Of a stretch of 64,000 nt of DNA, positions 23,632 to 34,660 are shown piece by piece; positions within the stretch are counted from its first letter, which is position 1, and the number at the start of each line of letters is the position of its first letter. The translations under genes and the position numbers were made by a program. Source of the stretch: Heterobilharzia americana (taxonomy: Eukaryota > Platyhelminthes > Trematoda > Strigeidida > Schistosomatidae). The stretch covers positions 45,622,934 through 45,686,933 of the forward strand of contig OX104127.1 of NCBI GenBank assembly GCA_944470555.2. The letters are read 5' to 3'. The notes beneath the pieces are model-generated. The model ran no database searches. It was given only the letters and a program-made list of their open reading frames with translations, and had not been told where the DNA came from.

Positions 23632-24022
23632 CTGGTGCTCATTGGTGCCTAGCTTCGAGAGGTTTTCCCGAAGCTCCAATGAGAAGTCGTGACCGGTGGG
23701 GACAAAGCCTGATGGTCGTGAGGACAGTTACTCAACGATGACATTGGGTGGTGGTTGCGTTATATTGTGAGCTAACAGAAGTTGGAAATATGGAGCATTG
23801 GGTTCTGACCCAGTGGCTCAATGGTAACGTGCTTGCCACGGAACCTGGAGGTCGCGGGTTCGATCCCTGCTGGTGGGGTGGTGGGTGCGCACTGCTGAGG
23901 GGCCCCATACTAGGATGAAACAGCTGTTCGCTGCCCGCAGGTTTCCTTTGTTCTTCCAACTCATGTCAGTCCACGATGAATAACAACTTGAAATATTTCC
24001 AAATCCCCACAACTCCCTCGGA
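23632..24022 (+). mobile_element. SINE-B repeat, full length, right arm of palindrome
   Basis: The best full-length unit, about 390 bases. Head 23632-23805 (AGAAGTCGTGACCGGTGGGG, AGTTACTCAACGATGACATT), A box TGGCTCAATGG (23814-23824), B box GGGTTCGATCC (23857-23867), hammerhead-like region from 23889, then CAGTCCACGATGAATAACAA and a 3' end near CCCCACAACTCCC. A and B boxes are 43 bases apart. The hammerhead core is CTGAGGG, the cleavage triplet GTT and stem I is mismatched (GCACTG / CGCTGC), so it is predicted dead. The head upstream of the boxes is not tRNA-like, which is unusual because Pol III boxes normally start a SINE. Confidence 0.85.
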
Positions 24023-24661
24023 ATTCAAAAGAAAATGAGTTGGTATTTTGATAACATTTTTCTTATGATCTAGAGAACTACATAAAATGTGCAGAATGCA
24101 ATATAAAGCGGGTAAAAAGAAAAGTTTCTAGAGGAAAACGGTCACGGTAAGAAGCTTGATCACGGTTGTACAACGACTAATGGCCAGTGGAGAAAAATCA
24201 AAAAGTATGCAAATGAAGACAGGGAAAAGAGAGAGGGCAAGAGATGTACACTGATGTAGATTTATGCTGACAATGAACTAAGTTAGGAATCTACGGTTTA
24301 CATATCTAATATGTTATGAAAAATATGGAAACATGAACACAATTTTCGATAGTTTTTTCACTATCAACGAGGTGGGGATGATAAAGTAGGGGAAATTGCA
24401 TTATATTTCATTTCCTCCTGGTTACTTTCCATTTTTTTATCATTATATTAGATTGGAGTTTGAGTATTCTTGGCCAAAACTTCTTCTTGAAAATGCTTTT
24501 TACAATACAGGATTCGATCGCTTTGATTGTAATTATTCAGACTTGCGATTGAGAAGGGGAAAAGAAAATTAAAAGTGCAAAAATTCATGAACTCGTGAAC
24601 TCAAACCTAAATCAATCATCAATGGTTAAAGTAAAGTAGAAATATCTTAAGATGTTATTTT
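24023..24661. other. AT-rich interval, nothing recognised
   Basis: No supported feature. Confidence 0.4.
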
Positions 24662-25088
24662 GTTGGAGGCAATCGGCAGGAAACCCTGGACTTCGGTTTC
24701 GTGCTCGTTGGCACTCGTCAGCAAGGCATATTTGCAGCCTTGACGGAACTGATGTTCCGCCCGAGATTAGAATCCGCGTCATCCAGTGTTGTAGTCAGCG
24801 TCTTTACCACTGAGCTAATATGGTCGATAGGATTCTGTCTGCATTAGGACTAGACAATGTGAAATTGGCTGCACTTCCATCACCAATCAATACATGTAAG
24901 CCAGTCCTACAGGAGGACAATCGTGACCCGAATACCTCAGTGGTAATACCGCTGGCTACGACACTGGGTGACATGGGTTCGAATCTCATGTGGGACATCA
25001 GTTCCGACGAGGTTGCAGATAAGCTTTCCCGACGAGTGGCAAAAAACTCGAAATCTAGTTCGAGGGCTTCCTGCCGATTGCCTCCAAC
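24662..25088. mobile_element. SINE-C inverted pair with perfect 21-bp terminal inverted repeats
   Basis: Ends 24662-24682 and 25068-25088 are exact reverse complements (GTTGGAGGCAATCGGCAGGA plus one base). Inside, two tRNA-like units point away from the centre. The minus unit reads TTAGCTCAGTGGTAAAGACG (near 24835 to 24810) with a B-box-like GGATTCTAATCTC. The plus unit reads ACCTCAGTGGTAATA (near 24934) with B box GGGTTCGAATCTC (24975-24987). The centre is not palindromic. It is either two head-to-head SINE copies or a foldback element. Overlapping ORFs are shadows. Confidence 0.75.
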
Positions 25089-25914
25089 TAACTAGCAAAT
25101 TCAAAACTTCTACCTTAACGGCTGATAACTTGGAATGGTGATTTTGGCTTAGGTCACTTTCCATCAGAAACACAAAAATCTCTTTCATTAACTTCTTCCT
25201 CAAGTTCTACAGTTATCATGTTCGTATTGTTCAATCAAAAAATAAATGTATACAAACAGTATTGAGAGTATATATAACAAACATTGGTTAATATTCAATA
25301 AGTTGAGGATTTCCTTCAGAAATGGGTTCCACGAAAGACATTGTCCGAGTCAAATATTACTGGAATTCAGTTCGAAATAACTAATTATATCGATGATAAT
25401 ATATCTTATGTAAAAAATGCATGGTCAGAATCATAGAACTGGTATTCAAAGTAAGCGATTGGGAAAGACAATGGATTTCATAGTGTTGATTAGTTATGAC
25501 TAAAGACTAAAAGTCATCTATATTCGCCCCAGTGATGAAATTCATTGGAATAAACGAGAATGAGATCAACAATGATGATCTAGTGGAAACAATAGGTTGA
25601 GGTGTACAAATGTATGGGGACAAAACTGTAGGAATTCGATAAACTCAAAATTATGTTTCAGGAGTCAGAAATTCCCCGATTCAACCAACTGCTGTAACAA
25701 GGCGCTTTAGAATTTGTCGATCCAAACAAAACCTAGCCGAGGTAATAGTAACGGCTGTACCTGATTCTTTTTTCACACATAATTCAGGCTGTTTAATTTA
25801 CCTGGTTAGGACTTCTGCTGTCTGAAGTATTCGGTATGTGATTGCTTTTGTGATATAACGGGGACACGGTAAAAATGATAGTCTGTTTGGATTAAGTGAA
25901 CTTATTGATCTTGG
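25089..25914. other. AT-rich interval, nothing recognised
   Basis: No supported feature. Confidence 0.4.
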
Positions 25915-26040
25915 CGACTAGGAGAGGAATCCACGACAAGCTTTTTGTCCTATTTCGGATTTATCAGCTGGATATACCTGCACTCCAGTGTGTTGTTGTT
26001 CTCACCACGGCTGCCAACATAGGTCGAGCAGTCCAACCCT
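25915..26040 (-). mobile_element. SM-alpha-like repeat, minus strand, decayed hammerhead
   Basis: Hammerhead-like fold at 25929-25973. Core CTGATAA (G8 is A), stem I ATCCAG / GTGGAT, stem II ATCC...GGAC, GAAA replaced by AAAA. Tract CACTGGAGTGCAGGTA upstream matches the family spacer. Box region is weak. Confidence 0.65.
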
Positions 26041-26484
26041 GTTTAGCAACGTGAAATTATAAATATTATAAGTGAACTAATATTGAGATGTTTTCGCTAC
26101 GCCTTTATTCAACCATCTGACGTGTTCATGAGCAGGAAAAAATTAATATTGTCTGACATAGATCAGCAAAACTGACTCCATAGGAGCAGCTAAACTGATA
26201 AATACAACAAGAAATAGCCAGCCTAAGCAGCTGATCTTTTATCCTCGGCAACACAACTGACTGAGGACGTAGAAAATATAACCTGAAATCTTTTTCGCAT
26301 TAAAAGTTCATTGGCTAAGTTCGTTTCAGCTTCTGAATTAGAATCCTGCCTGTTGCTTTTCCTCTAATTTCCATTTTCATTTAAAAGCGTTGCTTGTTCA
26401 CAGTTAGAATACTTTTTTCTACTTTCGCTGTCACCTGTATTTTTTGTGAGCTGATATAATATAAATTTATTACAAATCTCAAGT
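26041..26484. other. AT-rich interval, nothing recognised
   Basis: No supported feature. Confidence 0.4.
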
Positions 26485-26763
26485 TGTTCTTCATCGTGGA
26501 CTGACATCAGTTGGAAGAACAAAGGAAACCTGCGGGCAGCGAACAGCCGTTTCGTCCTAGTATGGGGCCCCTCAGCAGTGCGCACCCACCACCCCACCAG
26601 CAGGGATCGAACCCGCGACCTCCAGGTTCCGTGGCAAGCACGTTACCATTGAGCCACTGGGTCAGAACCCAATGCTCCATATTTCCAACTTCTGTTAGCT
26701 CACAATATAACGCAACCACCACCCAATGTCATCGTTGAGTAACTGTCCTCACGACCATCCGGC
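26485..26763 (-). mobile_element. SINE-B repeat, minus strand, G9-variant hammerhead
   Basis: Near-identical to the copies at 23632 and 28712. Hammerhead at 26536-26581 (minus): core CTGAGGG, GAAA intact, stem III ACGGCTGT, cleavage triplet GTT, stem I GCACTG / CGCTGC mismatched. Head truncated just after CCTGATGG-type sequence (26750-26763). Confidence 0.85.
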
Positions 26764-27225
26764 TTATTAGAAAATTGATTCTCTCCGCAATGCATAAATT
26801 TATCATAGATATAATTATTTCGCATGGTAATAACAATAATAGTAACTAAATTATTGATTTGTACCACATACGGAGAGGAAGGAAGACAGTGGGAGGATAA
26901 TTCAATATCACATAGGTCCGAAGTGCAGCCGCACTCATGATCACATGTACACTTTATCTTAAAAATCTATTCGATCACATATGATGAAGCGATAGTCGTT
27001 TTTCTGAAGGTAAAAACAACCGTGACTATCATGTGAAAAAATTAGAAGTCAAGATACTTCTTTACACACACACACACACAGAAATGCACAGATGGACATC
27101 CATATTACTTCCACTTTTGATGTAAATATTCCAGCCACGTATACATGTTCAACTCTGTTTCAGTTTACATTCTGCCTCTTATGACTACCACTGAAAAAGC
27201 TGAGAGTATGTATTTGTCAGTCTAC
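26764..27225. other. AT-rich interval with short (CA)n at 27064-27080
   Basis: Nothing else recognised. Confidence 0.45.
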
Positions 27226-27287
27226 GATTGATAACAACTTGAAATGTTTCCAAATCTCCACAACTCCCTCAAAATTCAATATTTGTG
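27226..27287 (+). mobile_element. SINE-B 3' fragment
   Basis: GTCAGTCTACGATTGATAAC, AACTTGAAATGTTTCCAAAT and CTCCACAACTCCCTCAAAAT match only the last 60 bases of the family. Confidence 0.7.
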
Positions 27288-27689
27288 TCTTTGACGGTCA
27301 ACTAAATGACATAAAAATTGAATAAATCCATAAAGAAAATTGATGGACAGCGGATAGGTAAAATATGTTCATCTTTTTCTTTTTCTAGAAAGCAATACAG
27401 AAGTGATCTTTGTCACTGTCATGTAGTTTTATTTTCATCCAGTACTTTTTCATTTCAGTGTTACACAAAAAGAGTTATGCACTTTAAACTAACCTCTTTA
27501 GTAGCATATTTCGAATTCAGTAACCTAGCACTCCTTGTCTGATTGTGAAAAACAAAATCTCTTTCACAATGATTCATACTGAATAAGATGAATGTTGTTG
27601 GTATTCCATCAGTGTGGGCTATTTAGTGAAGTTACATGAAAGTCTTCAGTGTCTTTTTTTGAACAGTATTTGGTATCAGTGAGGGATAG
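27288..27689. other. AT-rich interval, nothing recognised
   Basis: A 74-codon ORF at 27318-27542 has no motif support. Confidence 0.4.
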
Positions 27690-27860
27690 TGGCTAGCAGT
27701 CGGATCCACGGCACGTGTTTCATCCTATTGGGACCTATCAGCTGGAAGTACTTGCTTACCCTTCAAGCGCTCACTGGCAGGTAACTACGTTCTGTTGACT
27801 GAATCACACTGCTAGCTGCTATCCATCATCAACATCAAACTGAGATGATAGGCAATATTG
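27690..27860 (-). mobile_element. SM-alpha-like repeat, minus strand, decayed hammerhead
   Basis: Hammerhead-like fold at 27704-27747: core CTGATAG (G8 is A, A9 is G), stem II GTCC...GGAT intact, GAAA intact, stem III CACGTG, stem I TTCCAG / GTGGAT weak. TGGAT and GCTAGC-type flanks match the other copies. Confidence 0.65.
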
Positions 27861-28708
27861 AGGCATCCATACAGGAGCCCATATGCCAATGGAGACCGGT
27901 CAATTCGGTCCAATCAGCGACGGGATAATACAAGTAAGAACATAGTATTTGGTGTCACTGAAGTTTACAACTTGTTTTTGACATGAGTTTGAAAAGCCTC
28001 AACAGAAATTTTAAAATATTATCTAGGCTTCCTTGTTAGACGGTACGAGTAGTGCAGAGTCAAGTGATTAGTTCTATGCAGTTGTAAAATTACAGCGCTC
28101 ACACACACAATCATCTTAACCGGATATGACTGAACTTTGGTGGATGCCCGGAACAACCCCGGTTGGACAGACAATTAAACCTAACAAGTGAATGGTCCTC
28201 TTAACATGAGTGGTAGTAGATAACCGGACCAAAATGTTGGAGGCATTTATTACAGATCCTCTTGCTATCTAAGCCTTCCTTATACTTTTACCTTCATCCC
28301 CCTTCAGTTACTGTCATTTATTAGACATAACTTTGAACAATAAAACCTCTACACTCAAAATTCGAGATATCAGATGGAGTTTTATTTCTTTCCGTTTGGA
28401 CTTTTATTACTTTATATCTTAGTTCAAGTTGGTTGGTTTATGATTTTACAGAAATAAACAACGTAAGAAATAACTCAGGATTCTCTAAATCTGTACATCT
28501 CATATCCTTTGTCAAGAAACAATATCCGATACTATACTTGTCAGATCATTTCATACAGTAGAAAAAGGATGTCTACTGATAAAGGACGGTTATTGAGTTA
28601 CGCAGTTTAAAAAACGCGTCTTTTTTTACTACACATTCACAATGTATGTCCATTTCTGGATAGTTTCGTGTACACCCAGTTGGGTAGAAAGTAAATTTAG
28701 TTCATACC
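27861..28708. other. AT-rich interval, nothing recognised
   Basis: No supported feature. Confidence 0.4.
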
Positions 28709-29066
28709 AGATTTCAAGTTGTTATTCATCGAAGACTGACATCAGTTGGAAGAACAAAGGAAACCTGCGGGCAGCGAACAGCCGTTTCGTCCTAGTATGG
28801 GGCCCCTCAGCAGTGCGCACCCACCACCCCACCAGCAGGGATCGAACCCGCGACCTTCAGGTCCCGCGGCCAGAGCGTTACCATTGAGCCACTGGGTCAG
28901 AACCCAATGCTCCATATTTCCAACTTCTGTTAGCTCACAATATAACGCAACCACCACCCAATGTCATCGTTGAGTAACTATCCTCACGACCATCAGGCTT
29001 TGTCCCCACCGGTCACGACTTCTCATTGGAACTTCGGGAATACCTCTCGAAGCTAGTCACCAATCA
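28709..29066 (-). mobile_element. SINE-B repeat, full length, minus strand, G9-variant hammerhead
   Basis: Complete unit including the head (GAAGTCGTGACCGGTGGGG, CTAGCTTCGAGAGGTATTCC). Boxes are kept. Hammerhead at 28771-28816 carries the same changes as 26536-26581 (CTGAGGG, GTT, CGCTGC). Same subfamily as the copies at 23632 and 26485. Confidence 0.87.
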
Positions 29067-31294
29067 TACCAGATTGTTGAATGCCCTAATACACATCATT
29101 TCTACGGTGGAATTAAGTTAATGAAATACTTATCTTATTGTCCACATTATGATGTCATACATACATGAAACAATTCCTGTCTGTCCTTCTGTGACTCCAT
29201 TAGCGACCTCCACCTCTTCACCTTACGCTAAAGTCAATAAATATACAGTTCAACTTATTTAAGCATATATTTACCATAATGGGAAGAAACTATACCTTAT
29301 ATGATAGTTTGCGCTAATTATTACGTCTTCAAGGTTTTAGACAGACCTTTTTTATTACTTGAAGTCGAAGAAGTAAGGAACAAAGAAATAATAATTAACA
29401 TTATACTGAAAAGATGACTTAATCCCATGATTTTTGTAGTTTTATTACCTAATACTGAATAAATAAACTTAAAAAGCTAAATATTGGCTTTCTAAATCCA
29501 ACTTCTAAAACTCTATTGACTAACTTTATTTTTAAAAGCCCCAACTCCACACTTACGACAAATATCATGATGATAACTGTAGAGTCACTGAGATAGTTAT
29601 CATCAGTTTCCGTAATAACTGCAAGCCTTAGCCAAAAATCACATAATTTTGTATGTATTAAATGAAAAACAAAAATTTTCAAAGCTTTAACTCACCAATA
29701 TTCAAAGAAAATTCTACTGTTTTCTTATCTCTAAATTCAAGAACAGTAAGGTTTCTGGATTCTGTCATATTGTTAAATGGTCTTAAGGTCTATGAACCTA
29801 GGAAAATGGTTTTAACTTTCCTGCATGCCTAAGAACTTCTAGCGTCATTCTTTTCACAATGGGAAAATACTGCCTTGCAGCTATAAGTTGAGAATGTGAA
29901 CAGAAATTAATTTAGTTATATCCAGGTTAGCTGTGCACTAGACATAGTTATTTTTTAGAGTTCTAATTCATTGCTTTAGAAAGCTGACTTTCAACAGGTG
30001 AGATATTGGTTCGAATCCCACCTCATCTTTATGGATTTGTGCAGTCAGGTGGCATCATATGCCGTAATATAATAGGTGTAGCTAAACGCCAGTTGTATGA
30101 AAATGAACTTAGTCACTAAGACAGTGTGGGTTTTACAGTTTAGTACTTGGTTATTTAGTTCATAACGTAGTACTATCGACTGATAGTGTTTAAACGATGA
30201 CCACCAAAGCCTTACTGAATGGGTATCAAAGTAAATAGCTGTTAGTCCACAAATACACTACACTAATATAGTAATGAGCGAAATTTCGGATGTATTCTTT
30301 GGAGTGAATTTAAACGTCATCCTAACAACCATTGAAATACCCAATTGGTTCCTTTAGCATCTAAAAATTCCATCTTTTTGGGCTGCAGTTAAGAGACAAG
30401 ATCAGAAAAATAGGAGTCTAAAAATCTTACTAACGTACAGTGTTTTTTTGAAAATTATTGACCCGTCATCCGGTGTGTTTAATGTATTCAAAATTTAACT
30501 TTAGGATGATACGGAGGTAAGTGGCATACTTACCAAAAGTACTACTAAGGTGACAGTAAAGTTAAACAGTTGAAATCCATTTGAGAATATGGAATTCCAT
30601 AGACAGTCAAAATTTTCTTTATCAAATTAGAAAGAAAGCTAAACTAATGGAAATGTATCTCCCACGTATTTTCGAAACAACAAGCCCGCAATTAATTTTT
30701 AATATCTTTCATCTCTATAGATAAGTGTTCTGTGTTTGAAATATCAGTAATTTACCTTTCTGAAGTAAGTTATTAATGAACAGTGAGTCACGATTCATAT
30801 TACCGATTTTGCTGGTTTTATCAAGTTGAGGATTCCGTTGTAATGGTTCTAGGGTAACTAGCTCATCAATAGATTTGAGAGTGCAAAGGATTCAGAAGGA
30901 ATACTTCTTTCAAAATACTATAAAGCAATGAAATAATTGAATCAGTAATCGAAGTAACTCATGATTAATGAATCCGTACATTGACCGGTCACTGGAAAGC
31001 AAACAGTCTCGTTTTCTTCAGTTATAAGTGCTCACTGAATGGATCATTAGTAAAGCCTGGGAATTCTGGGAAACATCTGTTCCTTAAAATACCGCAGAAA
31101 GCCTGTGTTGATGAATGAGTAAGTGTCAGTCATAGGCTAAGAACTTGCTGATTGCCATTATCTATCTAACATAAACGAATTAATGCTCCAGTACTTAGAG
31201 CATTACTGTCTACTGATATACAAATTACTGGGATGGACAAAATAACGGAATGGAAAGAAGATAAGCGTAGAGAGGAGCTGATAAAACAGAAGAA
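29067..31294. other. AT-rich interval, almost nothing recognised
   Basis: A tRNA-like B-box sequence GGTTCGAATCCCACC lies at about 30009-30023 but I see no matching tRNA cloverleaf. No ORF with motif support. Confidence 0.4.
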
Positions 31295-31590
31295 GAACAT
31301 CTTGCGGTAAAATGCATATTAGTTAGAAAGAGGAGAATAAAATTGAGCAGTTTATAACCCTTGTAGTCACATTTACCTATGTAAGAGTTTGAAAAAATTT
31401 AACTGGAACTAAGTACACAAGATTCTTGTAATATGCATCATTCACTCACAGTCAATCGTTAAAATGTCTATAATATTTCAAAGTCCAATACAATGTGACT
31501 CTACTGAATGTTTAACTAGTCAAGAAAATCTAGTGTAAATTTCAACAGATGCTAAGTGAAGAATAAAGTTGTAACAGAATGCTTGTAGAA

Positions 31591-32148
31591 CTTCGCCTGG
31601 TTAACTAGTTCACTAGTTACTAACCCGTCCTAAGCCCGGGTAAAGAGGGAAGGTTGGACATAGGGCTAGCAAAAAATCCAACCGCTACAAAAATTTCAAA
31701 GCACAGACAAAATATAAAACATAAAAACAAACTTATTCCTAGCTGGAATTGGAGAGACGAAATGACGCCGGTTGGTGAAAGTCTTCGGGAAGCCGATCGG
31801 CCGGTGTGTCTTCTCTCGATGAAAGCGAAAGTAAGGATGGGGAAATGGAATGTTCGCACTACGTTTGAACCTAGCAAGGCTACCCAGGTTGTAAAGGAGG
31901 TGAGAAGGTATAGCAATGAAGTGCTAGGAATCTGCGAAAGCAGGTGGAATGGAAGTGGACTCTCTCAACTGTCAACAGGAGAAAAGTCAATAAATAATCT
32001 ACTCCGATATTTTCACCCAGACGACACTACGAGCACACTGAGTTATGGAGTGGCTATCATGATGTCCCCAAGAACATCGACGTGTCTCATGCAGTGGAAG
32101 CCAGTCTCCTCCACCATCGGTATCATGACATGAAGGTTCAGCTCAAAA
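31591..32148 (+). mobile_element. RTE-A relic, 5' half (left arm)
   Basis: Leader and N-terminal endonuclease part of a decayed family-A element. The 5' end CTTCGCCTGGTTAACTAG matches copy 2. The frame at 31654-32133 shows GKWNVRTTFEPSKATQ and GICESRWNGSG. Similarity to copy 1 stops near CTCAAAAGG (about copy-1 base 351). Insertions near 31985 and stops make it non-functional. Confidence 0.88.
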
Positions 32149-32210
32149 GGTGATGAGAACCGCATCCCAAACATTCTCAAAATGCCACTCAAAGTGTCCA
32201 GAAGACTCTG

Positions 32211-32270
32211 CAGTCCATGATGAATCCCAACTTGGAAAAATCACTAAATCCCCGCAAACCCCCAAATTAA
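32211..32270 (+). mobile_element. SINE-B 3' fragment inside the arm
   Basis: CAGTCCATGATGAATCCCAA and TCCCCGCAAACCCCCAAAT match the 3' end of SINE-B. It follows the RTE half after about 60 bases. Mirrored at 55288-55347. Confidence 0.6.
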
Positions 32271-32585
32271 ACAATCTGTATCAATTGGTAAGTATTAACC
32301 TGTCAAGAAAACTTACCAGATATCGTAACCAAGTAATTAAGTGACTAACTATCTAACTGGAGAGAAAATATGAAATCTGTTAAATTGATGTGCTGGTTCA
32401 TTTTTTTCAAGCTTCTTAGGATTATTTCAAATGAATATCAACATAAAGGAATAAGATATTTTAAGTTTCGTGCCTAAAATTTACCAAAGGTGGCCTATGA
32501 ATAGGATAGTCGAGTGTTAGTCGGTTATAGCATCGAATTAATTGGCCACCGTTAACATATGGGCTCATGTTAAGAGACTTTGGTG

Positions 32586-32735
32586 TTGTCAGTAACTTCC
32601 TTTGATACACACTTTGATAACGCTCTGGTGTTTAAAATGAGAGGCATAGGGTTTGATTCTCGTTGGCAGCGACATCATTCAATTGAAGGTAGTTACACCC
32701 GACTGTCTTGTCCAAAACAGGGTTAGATGGACATA
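32586..32735 (+). mobile_element. SM-alpha-like relic inside the arm
   Basis: GATAACGCTCTGGTG and GGGTTTGATTCTC resemble the box region; CACCCGACTGTCTTGTCC is a ruined hammerhead. Mirrored at 54823-54972. Confidence 0.5.
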
Positions 32736-34089
32736 CTTGATATAGCTGTTGGTCACTTTCCATCATTAGTATAAGCGAATATTGAGTATTTCGAAACGCA
32801 GACATCAGCAATACATCTTTTGTACTGATATCTCTTTTCTCAAATATTCCGTGTATCAATCTATCTAGCTTTTATCGACCATACTGAGTTATATCAGCAG
32901 TTATTATTGACCTTATGTTTTAGCGAAATGCCTTAGTCATATCGCCTGCAAACTTTTTTCATCAAACTCAATACTGAACCAAAAGAAGAAGTTTGAATAA
33001 ATGGTGGTGGAACGCAGCTGTTTTGATCAACGCAGCTTAACATCAGTACATTTATGGCCTCGATATTGCCTATTCAGTGGTTTCATACAACATGTGATCA
33101 AACCAAATGTAATAAATATAAAACACACACCAAAAGTTATTATGCTTCGGTTAACTGTATTCAAAAGACTGCATGTTTTTGAGTACCTCAGTGTAATATG
33201 ACAATACTGTTTAATTCAATCAAAGAATCTCCAGGGAGAATGAAACTCCGTGACTAAATAGAAGCAGAATAAGTTACTTTCTAAGATGATAGTAAGACCA
33301 ATACTATCTAAGTTAATAGCCAGAAGTTAAAGCTGTTTGCTAAGTTAATCTCTTTGAATGTTGGTAGATATAATTCTTACCTTCTGCTGAAATACCGATG
33401 TAAACAGTTATATTAAAAATCGGTAACATGTTAGTGAATGCATATCGAAAGGATTTATAAATTACCACAGTATGAATGAGTCTTTTGGGATCATAACTTA
33501 TGGAAAAATTAGTGAGAAACAAACGCACATGAATAAAGTTGGTTTCATCATTTGATAATACTGAATGCTCTAAGCCATAATCTTCAGGTCATCTTGATAG
33601 CAACAAGACATCGACAAAACAAACTTGTCTTACTTTCATATGTAGAACAAAGTTCATTATAGCGCTGGATGATTGAATACTATGACAAGAACTTTTTGAA
33701 CTCAGATCTTGTCCCTTTTACTTTTCGTCATCCTGCTTTACCTGTAACCATAGACAAATTCTTACTACCTGGATAACTTAACCACCCTATTCAGTATTAA
33801 AACTAAGGGCATTAATCTCTGACTTATTCAACTCATAGACAACCTCCTTCAGGGGTAGATTCAACATAAAGGTTTATTACACTCTGATTTTCAGCTTTGA
33901 TGTAAATCTAATGAAAGGACTTCATCTTCTTCAGCCAGAAGTAAATTCCTTGTAGTTGAGTTTCAACAATCACAAAACTCAGATCTAAAGCCTTTTGTTG
34001 ACTTGACTGCAGTAACAATTGAACCAAAAGAGAATGTTGAAAAACCAAAAAACGGCATACAACAACAGCTAGATAATGATAAAACTTAC

Positions 34090-34211
34090 TTCAACAGCAT
34101 ATCACATTTTGAACAACAGAAACAACGTTTATGCCATATATTCCCGCCAGCTTCCATCCTTTCAGCCGCGTAAACAGATTTATCGCAACGCACACACTTC
34201 TCTACTTTAGC
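34090..34211 (-). pseudogene. Inverted duplicate of LIM-domain exon (left arm)
   Basis: Exact mirror of the exon at 53347-53468, including both splice sites. On this strand it faces away from the candidate upstream exon at 45514-45594, and no partner exon is visible on the minus strand. It is therefore a stray copy unless it belongs to an unrecognised minus-strand transcript. Its perfect preservation shows the duplication is recent, or that it is an assembly artefact. Confidence 0.7.
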
Positions 34212-34660
34212 CTTGATGGAAAAGAAATAGATTATATAAGGGTAATTGCTTGATTCAATGGTAGCAAAAAGATTTTCATCTTGTTTTATTGTTATCTCAA
34301 CGGCCTAACACGACTTATGATCAAATTGTTTTACTTAACAATTTACTTCGTCACTTTTGAATGGAAAGTCAGTTAGGTCCTCCCCTGAAAAACTGTAAGG
34401 CTCAAACCTGACAAGTTCAATGTACAGTAAGATAATCCAGATAAAAGTGAAAATGATGATGAATAGTGTCTATGTGCAAAGTATGCTAACTATTCAATAG
34501 ATAGTAACAAAGTGCTTGGATTTCATTATTTCTAATGAGAGGAGTTATAACTGGCTCCAAAGTAACTGCATCACAAAGAACTATACGCTGTGAATAGCTG
34601 AAATGTCTTACATGAAACGCTTCAGTTCACTTTGGGAAGAGAACATAAATTGACCAAATA

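Noticed and set aside
23355..23959. Pro/Ser-rich ORFs recurring at 23355, 23732, 26511, 28746, 42620 and 59462
   Set aside because: They recur because SINE-B recurs; they read through A/B boxes and the hammerhead and are in no fixed frame relation to a gene.
24804..25095. ORFs on both strands in the SINE-C pair
   Set aside because: Shadows of tRNA-like repeat halves; identical logic in both orientations.
26465..26775. Target-site duplication around the SINE-B copy (TTATTACAAA / TTATTAGAAA)
   Set aside because: Nine of ten A/T-rich bases is too weak in this composition.
29985..30060. tRNA-like B box GGTTCGAATCCCACC
   Set aside because: No A box at a suitable distance and no cloverleaf.
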